DNA of 64,000 bases from Bradyrhizobium jicamae (GCF_018130695.1 NZ_JAFCJX010000004.1:248001-312000); one strand, 5' to 3'; positions 40,868-50,353 are shown, numbered from the stretch's first letter. The notes: generated by a model from the sequence alone, not told the origin. Numbers and translations: made by a program.

Positions 40868-42075
40868 ACAGCGGGAATGGAAATGATCACGAGCAAGCGG
40901 CTCCGCCGGAGACATCGGGCGATCAGTCCGAAAGCTTCCGCTTGAGAGCAGAGCATCCGCGCGTGACCCGGCTGTCGCGGAAGGTCTTGGCCGGCGGGAG
41001 CGCGGTTGCCCTGCTTGTCATCGGCGGAGCGGTCCTGTGGTCGCTCCAGAGCAGTCGGCCGCGAAACCAGGCGGCCGATGAGCTTTACAGCACAGACCAT
41101 CACAATGTCGCCGATGGCATTACGGCGCTGCCAAAGGATTATGCGGGCGTTACGCGTCAGGCAGTTCCGCAGCTAGGTCCGCCGCTCCCGGGGGACCTCG
41201 GTCGACCAATCCTTGCTGCTCAAGGCCAGTTGCCGACGAGCGGCGCTGATCCGGATAAGCAGCGCCAGGACCAAGAGACTGAAGCAGCCCGCATCAGCCA
41301 TCTGTTCGCTTCCACCAACGGACGAGAAATGCGTCCGCCTGCCGCTACGGCTGTTGGAAGCGAGCGCACCGCGCCGCCGCGCGCGACGAGCGACGGCGAC
41401 GATGGATCTGCGCAAAGCGCACAGGACCGCAAGCTTGCCTTCGTGAACGCTTCTGTAGACCGTCGCACTGCAAGCCCTGACCGCATCTCGCGGCCCGCTT
41501 CACCATACATTGTGCAGGCTGGGACGGTCATTCCGGGAGCGCTGATCACCGGCATTCGATCGGATCTGCCAGGTCAAATCACCGCGCAGGTAACCGAAAA
41601 CGTTTTTGACACGCCGACCGGCCGCTTTCTGCTTGTGCCTCAGGGAGCGCGCCTGATCGGGATTTACGATAGCCAGGTTACGTTCGGCCAGTCCCGGGTC
41701 CTTCTGGTCTGGACGCGGCTGATGATGCCGAATGGACGTTCCATCGTTCTCGAACGGCAGCCTGGCGCTGACACCGCTGGCTATGCAGGACTCGAAGATC
41801 AAGTCGATAATCACTGGGGCGAGCTGTTCAAGGCTGCGGCACTATCGACATTTCTAGCGGTTGGGACAGAACTGGGTGCCGGCTCGGACACTAACAGCAA
41901 CAACAGCTCGATTATCCAGGCACTGCGACACGGCGCCTCGGACTCACTGAACCAGACCGGACAGCAGGTAGTTAGGCGCAGCCTCAACATCCAGCCCACG
42001 CTGACCGTGCGACCTGGTTTCCCGGTTCGCGTTGTCGTCAATCGCGACCTCGTACTTGCGCCTTATGGAGGATAG
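40864..42075 (+). CDS. trbI: TrbI, T4SS core protein (VirB10-like)
   Basis: 403 residues. One membrane helix (about 43-60) is followed by a Pro/Gln-rich periplasmic linker and the VirB10 C-terminal domain (YIVQAGTVIPGALITGIRSDLPGQITAQVTENVFDTPTGRFLLVPQGARLIGIYDSQV, then the GAGSDTNSN loop and FPVRVVVNRDLVLAPY). The length is normal. It is the last channel gene of the cluster; the DUF2274 gene follows after 2 bases. Confidence 0.95.
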   Translation: MNSGNGNDHEQAAPPETSGDQSESFRLRAEHPRVTRLSRKVLAGGSAVALLVIGGAVLWSLQSSRPRNQAADELYSTDHHNVADGITALPKDYAGVTRQAVPQLGPPLPGDLGRPILAAQGQLPTSGADPDKQRQDQETEAARISHLFASTNGREMRPPAATAVGSERTAPPRATSDGDDGSAQSAQDRKLAFVNASVDRRTASPDRISRPASPYIVQAGTVIPGALITGIRSDLPGQITAQVTENVFDTPTGRFLLVPQGARLIGIYDSQVTFGQSRVLLVWTRLMMPNGRSIVLERQPGADTAGYAGLEDQVDNHWGELFKAAALSTFLAVGTELGAGSDTNSNNSSIIQALRHGASDSLNQTGQQVVRRSLNIQPTLTVRPGFPVRVVVNRDLVLAPYGG

Positions 42076-42077
42076 GG

Positions 42078-42323
42078 ATGCCCAAGCTGAGACTAGGAGC
42101 GCTGCCAGATGATAAGCCGGTCAAGGTCCACACTGAGCTTCCAGCGCCAATCCATCGGGATCTCGTCGCCTATGCGGAAGCCCTTGCGCGCGAAAGTGGG
42201 CAGCGCATCGATCCGGCAAAGTTGATTGCGCCCATGCTGGCGCGCTTCATGGCCACTGACCGCGGATTTGCAAAGGCGAGACGGGCCAGTCACACCCCGA
42301 GAGCCGGCGGAGGCGACGGATAG
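42078..42323 (+). CDS. DUF2274 protein at the end of the trb cluster
   Basis: 81 residues. LRLGALPDDKPVKVHTELPAPIHRDLVAYAEALARESGQ is the DUF2274 signature and reads like a ribbon-helix-helix fold. Genes of this family regularly close trb operons in Alphaproteobacteria. Its 3' end overlaps the 3' end of the convergent LysR gene by 34 bases. A DNA-binding or regulatory role is possible; nothing firmer can be said. Confidence 0.9.
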   Translation: MPKLRLGALPDDKPVKVHTELPAPIHRDLVAYAEALARESGQRIDPAKLIAPMLARFMATDRGFAKARRASHTPRAGGGDG

Positions 42324-43255
42324 CGTTCTTTCAACAGATTCAGGAAACGCTTTAGAGCCGGATTCTCATTGTCTTCGCGCCAATGCGCATAGAAGTCCAC
42401 TCGGCTTGGTCCCGTTCCGTCCTGCAATTCTCGGTACACAAGGCCGGCGAAGCTTGCACCAATATCCGATTCCATAGCCAGACTGAGTCCGATTCCCATA
42501 CTTGTCAGACTCTTGATGATGCCACGGCTTACGTCATGGCGTTCTATCTTGGGCCGATCGTCGGGTAACATGAGCTTCGAAATTAGGAGATCCTCGAGCT
42601 CTCTTCCTGGATCGTATTCACTTAGCAGGATCTTTTCGTTACGCAAATCGGTCCAATAGATGATCTCGCGTGCTGCCAGGCAGTGATCCTGCGGCAACGA
42701 AATGAGGATGCGTTCACTCCATAGCAACAGTGACCTTATGTCCCTTAAATGTAGACGTCCAGGGCCAACGACAACGTCAACGGTTCCACTACGGAGGGCA
42801 TTCATCAGACGGAAGCGTGAGCGTTCCGACGTTGTCAGTTCGAGCTCTGGGAGCAGCTTCTTGAACTCACCTATCGTCGCTCGCAAATTGCCGGTGGACA
42901 TAGATGTGAAGAAGCCGACGACAAGATGCCCAGTCTCGCCACGACCGCCGGACTTTCCTGTAGCAACGAGCATGTCGACTTGCTCCAGGATTAGCCGTGC
43001 AATACGTAAAACTGTGCGGCCGGTCAACGTAGGCTTGATTCCTCCGCTTGAGCGCTCAAACAGTGAAGTTCCCACGAGGTGCTCAAGCTGACCGACGGCA
43101 CGGCTGAACGCGTTGTGCTTGATTGAAAGCGCTTCTGCCGCCCGCCGAAAGCTTCCGTAGTCACAAGCGGCAACCGCGAGCCGAAGCTGCTGCAGATCAA
43201 TAGCTCTCGCTGCGCTTCGCTGATTGTTCCTGATCTCAGTTTCGGTCATTTTCAT
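42290..43255 (-). CDS. LysR-family regulator next to the trb cluster
   Basis: 321 residues from ATG 43255. The HTH (LQQLRLAVAACDYGSFRRAAEALSIKHNAFSRAVGQLEHLVGTSLFERSSGGIKPTLTG) is followed by a ligand-binding domain (HLVVGFFTSMSTGNLRATIGEF...VVVGPGRLHLRDIRSLLLWSERILISLPQDH). SIKHNAFSRAV differs from the usual N.S.S.VS turn (Ala-Phe in place of Ser-Ala/Thr-Val), a feature of a LysR subgroup found on rhizobial elements. Its target is unknown. It overlaps the end of DUF2274 and marks the border between transfer genes and cargo. Confidence 0.88.
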   Translation of the reverse strand: MKMTETEIRNNQRSAARAIDLQQLRLAVAACDYGSFRRAAEALSIKHNAFSRAVGQLEHLVGTSLFERSSGGIKPTLTGRTVLRIARLILEQVDMLVATGKSGGRGETGHLVVGFFTSMSTGNLRATIGEFKKLLPELELTTSERSRFRLMNALRSGTVDVVVGPGRLHLRDIRSLLLWSERILISLPQDHCLAAREIIYWTDLRNEKILLSEYDPGRELEDLLISKLMLPDDRPKIERHDVSRGIIKSLTSMGIGLSLAMESDIGASFAGLVYRELQDGTGPSRVDFYAHWREDNENPALKRFLNLLKERYPSPPPALGV

Positions 43256-43425
43256 AGCCTGGTAGCAAGCCGTAAGGCGAAGCGTCCCCACGAGCCGGAG
43301 CGGCGCGCGTTGCTTATTGGAGGGATTGATCTGGACGGCCGCGAAGATAACTCGCGTCCCAAGGACCGGTGTCGATAGACCTCGGGCTTCACGAAGGCTA
43401 GCCAGAGCATCGCGACCGAGAGTCC

Positions 43426-45132
43426 TTATGAGACGCGCAATTGGAGTCCAGTCGAAGCGAGTAGCCGGCCGTCCCCAACAGGCAGGCGCAGAAGTGATGG
43501 CCGTTCTGGACCGTGCCACAGTGCAATTGTGGTCACAACGGCGTGCGATTTCGGGGTGCTCACGGGATCTTCGCCGGTTCCTGGATTGACCGGATAGGCC
43601 GGATAATCCGCGCCCGCGATGGACAGGCGCAGCCGTTCGCCTTTGCCGAGCGTTGCGCAGGTCGTAGCCAGTTTCAGCCTGTATCGGCCGGCAGTCGCGA
43701 CGCGATAATGCGCATATCCGCTCGAGATCTGATGCACCCTTTCGTCGGAGGTGACGAGTGAAAGGATGCAGCAGAGATCGAAGCTCGGACGGTCACAACT
43801 CAGCTCAAGCTCGACTTCGGGCTCGCCGACTACCTCGACGGCATCTTCGAGAGTATCGGTCGTGAAGGTCAGAACGTCGCCGCGCTCGTCCGTAACGCGG
43901 CGGTCGACGGGGCCGGTCGGAACGCCGTAGTAGCCTCCGACGGTCGGGGCGGGCCGCCATGGGTCATGCACGATATGCTCGGCATGATCCGCCGTACCCT
44001 GCCGAGAACCGAGAGTGCCGTCTCGCGGGTCCATCGATGCCCGGCCCGTACCATCAAGAAACAACGAGTGCGTGCTGGTTGGCAGATCCTCACAGGCCCG
44101 CCATTTCTTCAAGCCCATATCGAACAACTCGATTCGCGGGTGGTCGGCCCGGTTCGGCGAGCCCTTGAGGACGCAGTCGAAGAACCGAATGTGATCGATG
44201 TCGACGTTCCGTTGCGCCTCGGCGCCGAAGTCGACCGAGCCGACCTTGCGTGTCCAGGGGAAGTGAATCCAGGGGCCGACAATGAGTCTGGTGTCCTCGC
44301 TGCTCCTTGCGAGAGACCGGAAGGATTCGACCGTCGCCGGCAGGAACGGATCGAACCAACCGCCGACAAACAACATCGGCAAACGTCGTGCTCGGATGGC
44401 GTCCACATGCGCGACGGGTGAGATGCTGGCCCAATAAGGTGAATCGGCCGGCGTTTCCAGCCAATCCATGACGTGCGAATAGTGCCGATGTTTCCGAAGC
44501 AGCTCTGGCATCGACGCGATCGGCCCCCCGAGCGGCAAGTTGCTTGCTGCCGCCTGTAGGGCGCTGAATGCCTCGTCGTCGCCAGCGCGTCGTGCGGTTT
44601 CGGCGGCAATTTGAATGCCCCAGCTGATCATGTGCTTCATCTGAAAGGCACCGTTCTCGTAAGCCCACTGCGCGGGATTCCAAGGACCCATCGCCGGTGC
44701 CAACGCCTTCAGCGATGGGCAGTTGCCCGCGGCCGTCAGCAACTGGTTGTAGGCCTGATAGGAAAAGCCGTACATCGCGACGTCGCCGTTCGCGCCATCG
44801 AGACGCGCGGCCCATTCGACCGCCTCCGCGCCGTCCTCGATTTCGCTTTCACCGGGCCGGAACGTCCCCTCCGAAGTGCCTCGTCCCCTGACGTCCTGCA
44901 CCACCACTATATAGCCGTGCGACGCGTACCAGGCGGGGTGTGCGTAGCAGATGCTGCATGCGATGCGCCTGCTGTAGGCCTGGCGCTGCAGCAGAACGGG
45001 AAACGGCCGCCTTGCCGCCGGGCGATAGACGTCCGCGTCGAGTCGGGTGCCGTCCTTCAACGTCATCGTCTCAATTGTGGACGGGAGGACGGGTAACCGG
45101 AACGGCTCTGCTGTCATCTGCTCGAACTTCAT
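43426..45132 (-). CDS. CocE/NonD-family serine hydrolase (X-Pro peptidase S15 type)
   Basis: 568 residues from the ATG at 45132 (MKFEQMTAEPFRLPV). The alpha/beta-hydrolase domain has VQDVRGRGTSEGTF, the nucleophile Ser124 in MYGFSYQAY, and GGWFDPFLPATVESFRSLA near residue 270 with the acid Asp; HFPWTRKVGSVDFG carries the likely His region. The C-terminal jelly-roll (X-Pro dipeptidyl-peptidase C domain) runs from about residue 340 (FLDGTGRASM...DPWRPAPTVGG...ISSGYAHYR...YPVNPGTGEDP). Relatives include cocaine esterase and glutaryl-acylase-like enzymes, which cleave esters or amides of bulky substrates. It follows the creatininase-like gene in one operon controlled by the LysR box at 46105. No signal peptide, so cytoplasmic. 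Confidence 0.9.
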   Translation of the reverse strand: MKFEQMTAEPFRLPVLPSTIETMTLKDGTRLDADVYRPAARRPFPVLLQRQAYSRRIACSICYAHPAWYASHGYIVVVQDVRGRGTSEGTFRPGESEIEDGAEAVEWAARLDGANGDVAMYGFSYQAYNQLLTAAGNCPSLKALAPAMGPWNPAQWAYENGAFQMKHMISWGIQIAAETARRAGDDEAFSALQAAASNLPLGGPIASMPELLRKHRHYSHVMDWLETPADSPYWASISPVAHVDAIRARRLPMLFVGGWFDPFLPATVESFRSLARSSEDTRLIVGPWIHFPWTRKVGSVDFGAEAQRNVDIDHIRFFDCVLKGSPNRADHPRIELFDMGLKKWRACEDLPTSTHSLFLDGTGRASMDPRDGTLGSRQGTADHAEHIVHDPWRPAPTVGGYYGVPTGPVDRRVTDERGDVLTFTTDTLEDAVEVVGEPEVELELSCDRPSFDLCCILSLVTSDERVHQISSGYAHYRVATAGRYRLKLATTCATLGKGERLRLSIAGADYPAYPVNPGTGEDPVSTPKSHAVVTTIALWHGPERPSLLRLPVGDGRLLASTGLQLRVS

Positions 45133-45176
45133 CGAAGTGGATTCCTGGATGTGGATGGCCTGAAAGTCGTGGGCCG

Positions 45177-46004
45177 CTACAGGGCAGCCCACGCGAAATC
45201 GGCGGTCGCCCTGATGCGAGAGAGCGGATACGCGTCGATTTCGGAGATCAGCTTGATCAGCCGGTCGGCCGCACGGTCGATCGCCTGCTGGCCGCGCCTG
45301 TCGTCAGCAAGGGCGGCATTGCCGCAGGCACCCTTGGGATTGATGTCCTGCATCTGCCAGCCGAATCCAACCGCATGGCTCTCCGGCATCAGGATTTCAC
45401 ATTCTTTCTCTAGGGTATGAGAAAGCGACCGGAAATCCTCGGCAAGAGTCATGTCGACCAGGCCGCGATGCAGATAAAGCATCGCGCTGGTTTCGATTTC
45501 ACCCGCGTGGATTCCGTGCCTACGCTCGGTCGGGCTGAAAAGGTCCGACAGATCCGTGAAGCGCGACCATTGCGACGAGACCGCCAGCATGCCAAGCGTG
45601 ATGCGAAGTTCGCGGCAGACGATCTCCATGACCTGCGGTTGACCGCCATGGGAGTTGACGAAGAGGACCTTGCGAACTCCGGTCCTGTGAACGCTCTCGC
45701 AGACCTCGTACCAGACACGCCCGAGCGTTTCCGCCGACAGGGTCAACGTGCCGGGGAATGCGGAGTGCTCGTTTGATTTCCCGATCGACATCGTCGGCAG
45801 GATCAGTGCCGGAAACTCGTCGGTCATTCGCGCAGCCGCATGCTGCATGATGCCGTCAACGATGGCCGTGTCGACTCGGACAGGCAGATGCGGCCCGTGC
45901 TGCTCGACGGCGCCCACCGGAAGCACAGCGACGATCTTCTCCATGTCGAGGTGACGAAAATCCTCGGCAGAAAAGTCCCACCACCAGTGCGATTTTAGCT
46001 TCAT
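45177..46004 (-). CDS. creatininase-family amidohydrolase
   Basis: 275 residues from the ATG at 46004, chosen because AGAAGG lies upstream and family members start near here. The metal-binding pattern is complete: LPVGAVEQHGPHLPVRVDTAI (Glu34, His36, Asp45), VNSHGGQPQVM (His near 121) and HAGEIETSAMLYL (Glu near 167). The family opens cyclic amides such as creatinine, or acts on formamides (MftE, FAPy deformylase). The real substrate is not evident. It is the first gene of the minus-strand operon with the CocE-like hydrolase, 101 bases downstream of a TTGCC-N5-GGCAA box. Confidence 0.92.
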   Translation of the reverse strand: MKLKSHWWWDFSAEDFRHLDMEKIVAVLPVGAVEQHGPHLPVRVDTAIVDGIMQHAAARMTDEFPALILPTMSIGKSNEHSAFPGTLTLSAETLGRVWYEVCESVHRTGVRKVLFVNSHGGQPQVMEIVCRELRITLGMLAVSSQWSRFTDLSDLFSPTERRHGIHAGEIETSAMLYLHRGLVDMTLAEDFRSLSHTLEKECEILMPESHAVGFGWQMQDINPKGACGNAALADDRRGQQAIDRAADRLIKLISEIDAYPLSRIRATADFAWAAL

Positions 46005-46104
46005 TTCAGTCGCCTTCTGCTTGGACGCGGAGATGGTTGTGCTCTCACTCACCAATGTCAGATATCGGTCGCGACATGAAAAGTGCTAAATTTCGTCTGT
46101 TCTG

Positions 46105-46119
46105 TTGCCCATTCGGCAA
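46105..46119 (-). promoter_or_regulatory. LysR box upstream of the creatininase/CocE operon
   Basis: TTGCC-CATTC-GGCAA, identical in arms to the boxes at 47093 and 50354, and a T-N11-A LysR-type site. On the minus strand a secondary half-palindrome (AGCACTTT) follows at the same distance as in the other two copies. Confidence 0.75.
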
Positions 46120-46150
46120 CACGCCATCACAGCTTCCATCGGGCGATCCC

Positions 46151-47053
46151 TCAACCGGCAACGTCCCTGATCATGGCTTTCAGCATCTCTGCCAAAACGC
46201 TCGCGATGGCGCTGGTCCCGCGGATATGGCCGATCAACATCAGCGATTGAGTATCGTGGGAGAGCTCGCGAATGGTCACATAAGTCAGCCGGCCGGCGCG
46301 CCGCTCCGATTCGACGTCGAACGGCGTCAGGAAGGTAATGCCATCGTTCAGGCTGACGGCATGCCGCATGATCTCTATCGAGTTGGTCTCGATCGCTGGG
46401 TGCAGGTCGATCGCTACGCGGACGAAGGCTGCATCGAGATAGGGACGGATCGCGCTGGTGATATCGGCGATGATCAGCGGGTAATCGGTGCAATCGCTGA
46501 GGCGTACACTGGCCTGCTTTGCAAGGGGATGATTGGGTGACATGACCGCCCCGAGCCGTCCAATACCACGCGCCAAGACCTTGAGATTGCTGTCCTTGCC
46601 GAAGTCGAAACCGATGCCGAGGTCGGCTTCGCCATTGGCAACAGCGAGCTGAATCTCGGCTCCGGTATTGAATAGCGTCAGGTTGAGCTTGACCCTCGGA
46701 TTGGCAATTCGAAACTCCTGGACCGTGTTCGGGACAAGGTTCGAGGCGAGGCCACTCATCATCGCGACCGTGATCTCGCCGCGCCGCAGACCCTTCAACT
46801 CCTCGATCTTGACCTGCGCTCGGGTCAACTCCTTGAGCGTTTGGCGGACATGGCCGATCAGGACCTCGCCCGCCGCGGTGAGGATCAACTTCTTCGGGAG
46901 ACGCTGGAATATCGGCGTTCCCAGCTGGGTTTCGAGCGCAACGATCTGCCGGCTGATGGCGGACGCCGCGACGTTCAGACGGTCCGCGGCCTTGCGGATC
47001 GAGCCTGTGCGGGCAACCTCATCGATATAGTTCAGCAGCCGGCTGTGAAGCAT
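46151..47053 (-). CDS. LysR-family regulator of the amidohydrolase/oxidase regulon
   Basis: 300 residues from ATG 47053. The HTH is typical (LLNYIDEVARTGSIRKAADRLNVAASAISRQIVALETQLGTPIFQR), the ligand domain begins near residue 90 (GEITVAMMSGLASNLVPNTVQEF) and ends with a usual SVLAEMLKAM helix. It stands between the two divergent catabolic operons. One perfect TTGCC-N5-GGCAA box is 40-54 bases upstream of its own start, in the region shared with the cupin operon, so autoregulation and activation of the three boxed operons is the simplest reading. A GTG nine bases earlier is an alternative start. Confidence 0.9.
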   Translation of the reverse strand: MLHSRLLNYIDEVARTGSIRKAADRLNVAASAISRQIVALETQLGTPIFQRLPKKLILTAAGEVLIGHVRQTLKELTRAQVKIEELKGLRRGEITVAMMSGLASNLVPNTVQEFRIANPRVKLNLTLFNTGAEIQLAVANGEADLGIGFDFGKDSNLKVLARGIGRLGAVMSPNHPLAKQASVRLSDCTDYPLIIADITSAIRPYLDAAFVRVAIDLHPAIETNSIEIMRHAVSLNDGITFLTPFDVESERRAGRLTYVTIRELSHDTQSLMLIGHIRGTSAIASVLAEMLKAMIRDVAG

Positions 47054-47092
47054 CCTTACCACCTACGAAATTTGCAACAAAATGGCGGCTCG

Positions 47093-47130
47093 TTGCCGAA
47101 AAGGCAACGGGTCTGTCGAATTAAAGCGCT
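47093..47130 (+). promoter_or_regulatory. LysR box (RBS + ABS) in the lysR-cupin intergenic region
   Basis: TTGCC-GAAAA-GGCAA at 47093-47107 is the recognition site. AAAGCGCTTT at 47123-47132 is a perfect palindrome at the position of an activation site, running into TTGAGGCGA at 47131. The copy at 50354 has the same spacing to the base. Confidence 0.8.
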
Positions 47131-47194
47131 TTGAGGCGATGTCGTAGCATGCGAAATCGGTGATGACAGGCACGATGCCCAAGGGATTCATTAT

Positions 47195-47614
47195 ATGTCG
47201 TTCAGCATTGCCGAGCTCTCGCGTGCGAAAGCTTTCCGAATTTCGCCGAAGGACACCAATTATTTCGCGGTCCTGTTTGACCCGGTTACGGACCAGATCG
47301 GAAACATCTTCGTCATCGAGATCTTCAGGCCCGGCGGCGCAACGCCGCCTAACGAGCATGCCGCCGCGCACGAGTTCTTTCATGTGCTGCACGGCGTCGG
47401 TGTGGCGCGCTGCGATGGCAAGACCCTGCCGATCACGAAAGGGGACTCGCTTCTGCTGCACCCGGGCTCGGAGCACGTCATCGAGAACACTGGGGCAGGC
47501 AAGCTCTATACGCTCACCGTGATGACGCCGAACGAGGGCTTTTCCGAGTTGATCCGCAGCGGCGAGCCGGTCGAGCTCGACGCCGAAGACATCAGCGTTC
47601 TGCAAGGGCTCTGA
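47195..47614 (+). CDS. cupin-domain protein
   Basis: 139 residues. One cupin barrel: EIFRPGGATPPNEHAAAHEFFHVLHGVGVARCDGKTLPITKGDSLLLHPGSEHVIENTG. Cupin motif 1 is PPNEHAAAHEFFHVLHG (His, Glu, His) and motif 2 is PGSEHVIEN (His), so a metal site is likely. Small single-domain cupins act as isomerases, dioxygenases or sugar/ligand binders; which of these cannot be decided. It is the first gene of the operon cupin - isochorismatase-like - FAD oxidase, behind the LysR box at 47093. AT-rich sequence precedes the ATG. Confidence 0.88.
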   Translation: MSFSIAELSRAKAFRISPKDTNYFAVLFDPVTDQIGNIFVIEIFRPGGATPPNEHAAAHEFFHVLHGVGVARCDGKTLPITKGDSLLLHPGSEHVIENTGAGKLYTLTVMTPNEGFSELIRSGEPVELDAEDISVLQGL

Positions 47615-47617
47615 GCG

Positions 47618-48445
47618 ATGGACGCGGTATCGCCCGATCCTGCTCTCGACGACGAAGGCTTGCTGCCGCTCGGATCGAGCGGCTCGAACAGCTGGTTGGT
47701 GTCAGAAGGGCGGGCCGATCTGGTCCGCCAACCGGTGCTGCCGCAGCCCGTGATCGTCCAGGCGCAGCGCAAGCTGGTCAAGTTCGACCTCGCGCGCACT
47801 GCGATCGTGATCGTCGACATGCAGAACGATTTCTGTCACCCCAAAGGGTGGCTCGCCCATATCGGCGTCGACGTCGCGCCGGCGCGGCGCCCGATTGCAC
47901 CGCTGCGCCGCTTGCTGCCCGTGCTGCGCCGAGCTTCCGTTCCGGTCATCTGGCTTAACTGGGGCAATCGGCCCGACCGGCTCAATCTCAGTCCGTCCCT
48001 GCTGCACGTGTACAATCCGAGCGGCGCCGGCATTGGTCTGGGGGACGCACTGCCAGGCTCGGGCGCGAAGGTGCTGGAGCGGGGCAGCTGGTCGGCCGCA
48101 ATTGTCGATGAGCTTCCGGTCGAACCTGCCGACATCCATGTCGCGAAGTACCGGATGTCCGGATTTCAGGACACCGAGCTCGACAGCATTTTGCGCAATC
48201 TCGGTCTGACCACGCTGATATTCGCGGGGGTGAATGCCGATCAATGCGTGCTCTGCACGCTCCAGGATGCGAATTTCCGCGGCTATGATTGCCTGTTGCT
48301 GGAGGACTGCGCCGCCACGACATCGCCCGACTATTGCATGGCCGCAACCATCTACAACGTCAACCAGTGTTTTGGCTTCGTTGTCGGCTCAGAGGCTGTC
48401 GCTGCCGAACTCGCGCGCGGCGCTGCGAAGGGAGACCGAGCGTGA
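47618..48445 (+). CDS. isochorismatase-like cysteine hydrolase (amidase)
   Basis: 275 residues. The catalytic triad of the family is intact: Asp67 in IVIVDMQNDF, Lys177 in VAKYRMSGF and Cys210 in AGVNADQCVLCT. There is an additional N-terminal extension of about 55 residues. Members that keep the Cys usually split N-carbamoyl or amide bonds (N-carbamoylsarcosine amidase, ureidoacrylate hydrolase, maleamate amidase). N-carbamoylsarcosine is a product of creatinine breakdown, so pairing with a creatininase-like gene in the same regulon is suggestive. The gene begins 3 bases after the cupin stop and overlaps the FAD oxidase start. Confidence 0.92.
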   Translation: MDAVSPDPALDDEGLLPLGSSGSNSWLVSEGRADLVRQPVLPQPVIVQAQRKLVKFDLARTAIVIVDMQNDFCHPKGWLAHIGVDVAPARRPIAPLRRLLPVLRRASVPVIWLNWGNRPDRLNLSPSLLHVYNPSGAGIGLGDALPGSGAKVLERGSWSAAIVDELPVEPADIHVAKYRMSGFQDTELDSILRNLGLTTLIFAGVNADQCVLCTLQDANFRGYDCLLLEDCAATTSPDYCMAATIYNVNQCFGFVVGSEAVAAELARGAAKGDRA

Positions 48446-49797
48446 CCGATCTTGCACGCGACGCTCTAGACCGGCTTGTGGCTGATCTCGGCGACATTCC
48501 TGTCGTCACCGAGCAGAAGGTCGTGCGGCGGAGGTCGCGCGATTTCTTCTGGTACAGCCCCATCCTGAATGAGCAGCTTGACGGCAAGTCGGCCGATCTG
48601 ATCGTGTTGCCGCGCAATGAGGACGACGTCGTTAGGATAGCAGCTGCTTGCGCCCGCCGCCGGGTGCCGCTCACCGTGCGGGGAGGCGGCACCGGTAATT
48701 ACGGGCAGGCTGTGCCGCTCGAGGGCGGTGTGCTCCTCGATATCTCGGGCCTCGACGGCATCGAATGGATCAAGCACGGTATCGTCCGAGTCGGTGCGGG
48801 CGCGAAAATGAATGTGATCGATGCGGCCGCGCAGCCGGAAGGATGGGAGCTGCGGTTGCATCCATCGACCAAGCGCATGGCGACGATCGGCGGTTTCGTC
48901 GCCGGCGGATCGGGAGGGATCGGCTCCGTCACCTATGGAGGGCTGAGGGAGCCGGGCAACATTCTGGCGGCGCGGATCGTGACCCTCGAAGAGGAGCCGC
49001 GCGTGATCAAATTGCGCGGAGATGCGGCGCAAAAGGTCAACCGCGCCTACGGCACCACCGGTATCATCACTGCGCTGGAAATGCCGCTTGCGCCGGCATG
49101 GAAATGGATCGACGTCGTGGTCGCCTTCGACGACTTCATCGAGGCCGCCGCGTTCGGATATGAGGCCGCGCTGGCCGACGGGATTGTAAAGAAAGTTCTC
49201 TCGCCGGTCGCCTGGCCGTTGCCCTCCTATTTCGGAGCGTTGAAGCCGTACTGCCCAGAAGGCAAAAGCGTGCTCATGGCCATGATCGCCGAACCGTCGA
49301 TGGAAAGCTTCAGGTCGCTTCTCGGCGGCCGCGGCACGATCACGCTCGAGATGCCGACCGACGAGAGTCCGAGCCGCGTCCCACTCTACGAATATTGCTG
49401 GAACCACACCACGCTGCAGGTTCTCAAGAGCGATCGTTCCGTGACCTATCTGCAATGCCTCTACCCGCATGATCGTGTCCTGGAAAAAGTTGCTGAGATC
49501 CGCGAACTGTTTCCGGATGAGGTTATGCAGCACCTCGAGTTCATTCGCTTCGGCGGTCGCGTCACATGCAGCAGCCTGCCGGTAATACGCTACACCGATG
49601 CGGATCGCCTGAACGAGATCATCAGGTTGCACGAGGAGCGCGGCGTCTTCATTGCCAATCCGCACGTCTTCACCATCGAGGACGGCAGCCGCTACAAGCG
49701 CGCCGATGCGGATCAGCTCGGCTTCAAGCATGAGGTCGATCCGCATGGCCTGCTCAATCCGGGTAAGATGCGGAGCTTCGTCAGCGCGAGGCCATGA
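48442..49797 (+). CDS. FAD-linked (VAO/PCMH-type) oxidase
   Basis: 451 residues from a GTG at 48442 with GGGAGA upstream. The FAD-binding PCMH domain includes DLIVLPRNEDDVVRIAAACARRRVPLTVRGGGTGNYGQAVP (residues 52-92) and the HPSTKRMATIGGFVAGGSGGIGSVTYGG loop near 140-167. The C-terminal cap ends in HEVDPHGLLNPGKMR, the common GlcD-family end. Such enzymes oxidise 2-hydroxyacids, amines or alcohols. There is no twin-arginine signal. No His or Cys for covalent flavin linkage can be assigned with confidence. It is last in the cupin operon. Confidence 0.9.
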   Translation: MTDLARDALDRLVADLGDIPVVTEQKVVRRRSRDFFWYSPILNEQLDGKSADLIVLPRNEDDVVRIAAACARRRVPLTVRGGGTGNYGQAVPLEGGVLLDISGLDGIEWIKHGIVRVGAGAKMNVIDAAAQPEGWELRLHPSTKRMATIGGFVAGGSGGIGSVTYGGLREPGNILAARIVTLEEEPRVIKLRGDAAQKVNRAYGTTGIITALEMPLAPAWKWIDVVVAFDDFIEAAAFGYEAALADGIVKKVLSPVAWPLPSYFGALKPYCPEGKSVLMAMIAEPSMESFRSLLGGRGTITLEMPTDESPSRVPLYEYCWNHTTLQVLKSDRSVTYLQCLYPHDRVLEKVAEIRELFPDEVMQHLEFIRFGGRVTCSSLPVIRYTDADRLNEIIRLHEERGVFIANPHVFTIEDGSRYKRADADQLGFKHEVDPHGLLNPGKMRSFVSARP

Positions 49798-50353
49798 GCC
49801 CGCTCGTCAACGCGCCGGAAGCTTCTTCTTAGTCTGTTAGTTTGGGGCCTCTCGAGGAAGCAGGTCGTTCTGTCTTTGGTAGAACAGCAGTGTCGATAGG
49901 ACCGCCGCCAAGTAGCCAGCTGGCCCTGCGTTTAATCCCTTGCGCCAAGACCAGTCTCTCTCCCGTTATGTTCGAACGAATCGCAGCGCTCCGACCAAGC
50001 TCTGATTTACGCACAGTCCAGATCAATCATTGCTGCGGCCAACCCGGCTGACAGCGCGAAGCAGGACATATCGTCAACGGAGCAAAAGCATGCGCGGTTG
50101 CGCCTGCTGCACCGATAAGTTCTGACCGGTGCTACTTCTCGGCTGCTTGGTCGCCCGCACGCAGAGGGTCTTCAGGTTACCTCCGCTCTGCACGTAGCTT
50201 CAGCAACGGATTGCTCCTGAAACCGGCATCGGCCGAGTTGGAAAACGCGAAATCGCATTCAGATTAGCGGTGTTAACCCGGACTTCCGCCGCGACCGGCT
50301 CGCAGGCTCGTCCACGTGCGCGAGCGCAGACACATCTGCATATGAAAGCGGCA
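49798..50353. other. 556-bp gap between FAD oxidase and ABC operon
   Basis: No gene is supported. Small open frames are compositionally poor. The stretch ends at the LysR box listed next. Confidence 0.5.
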
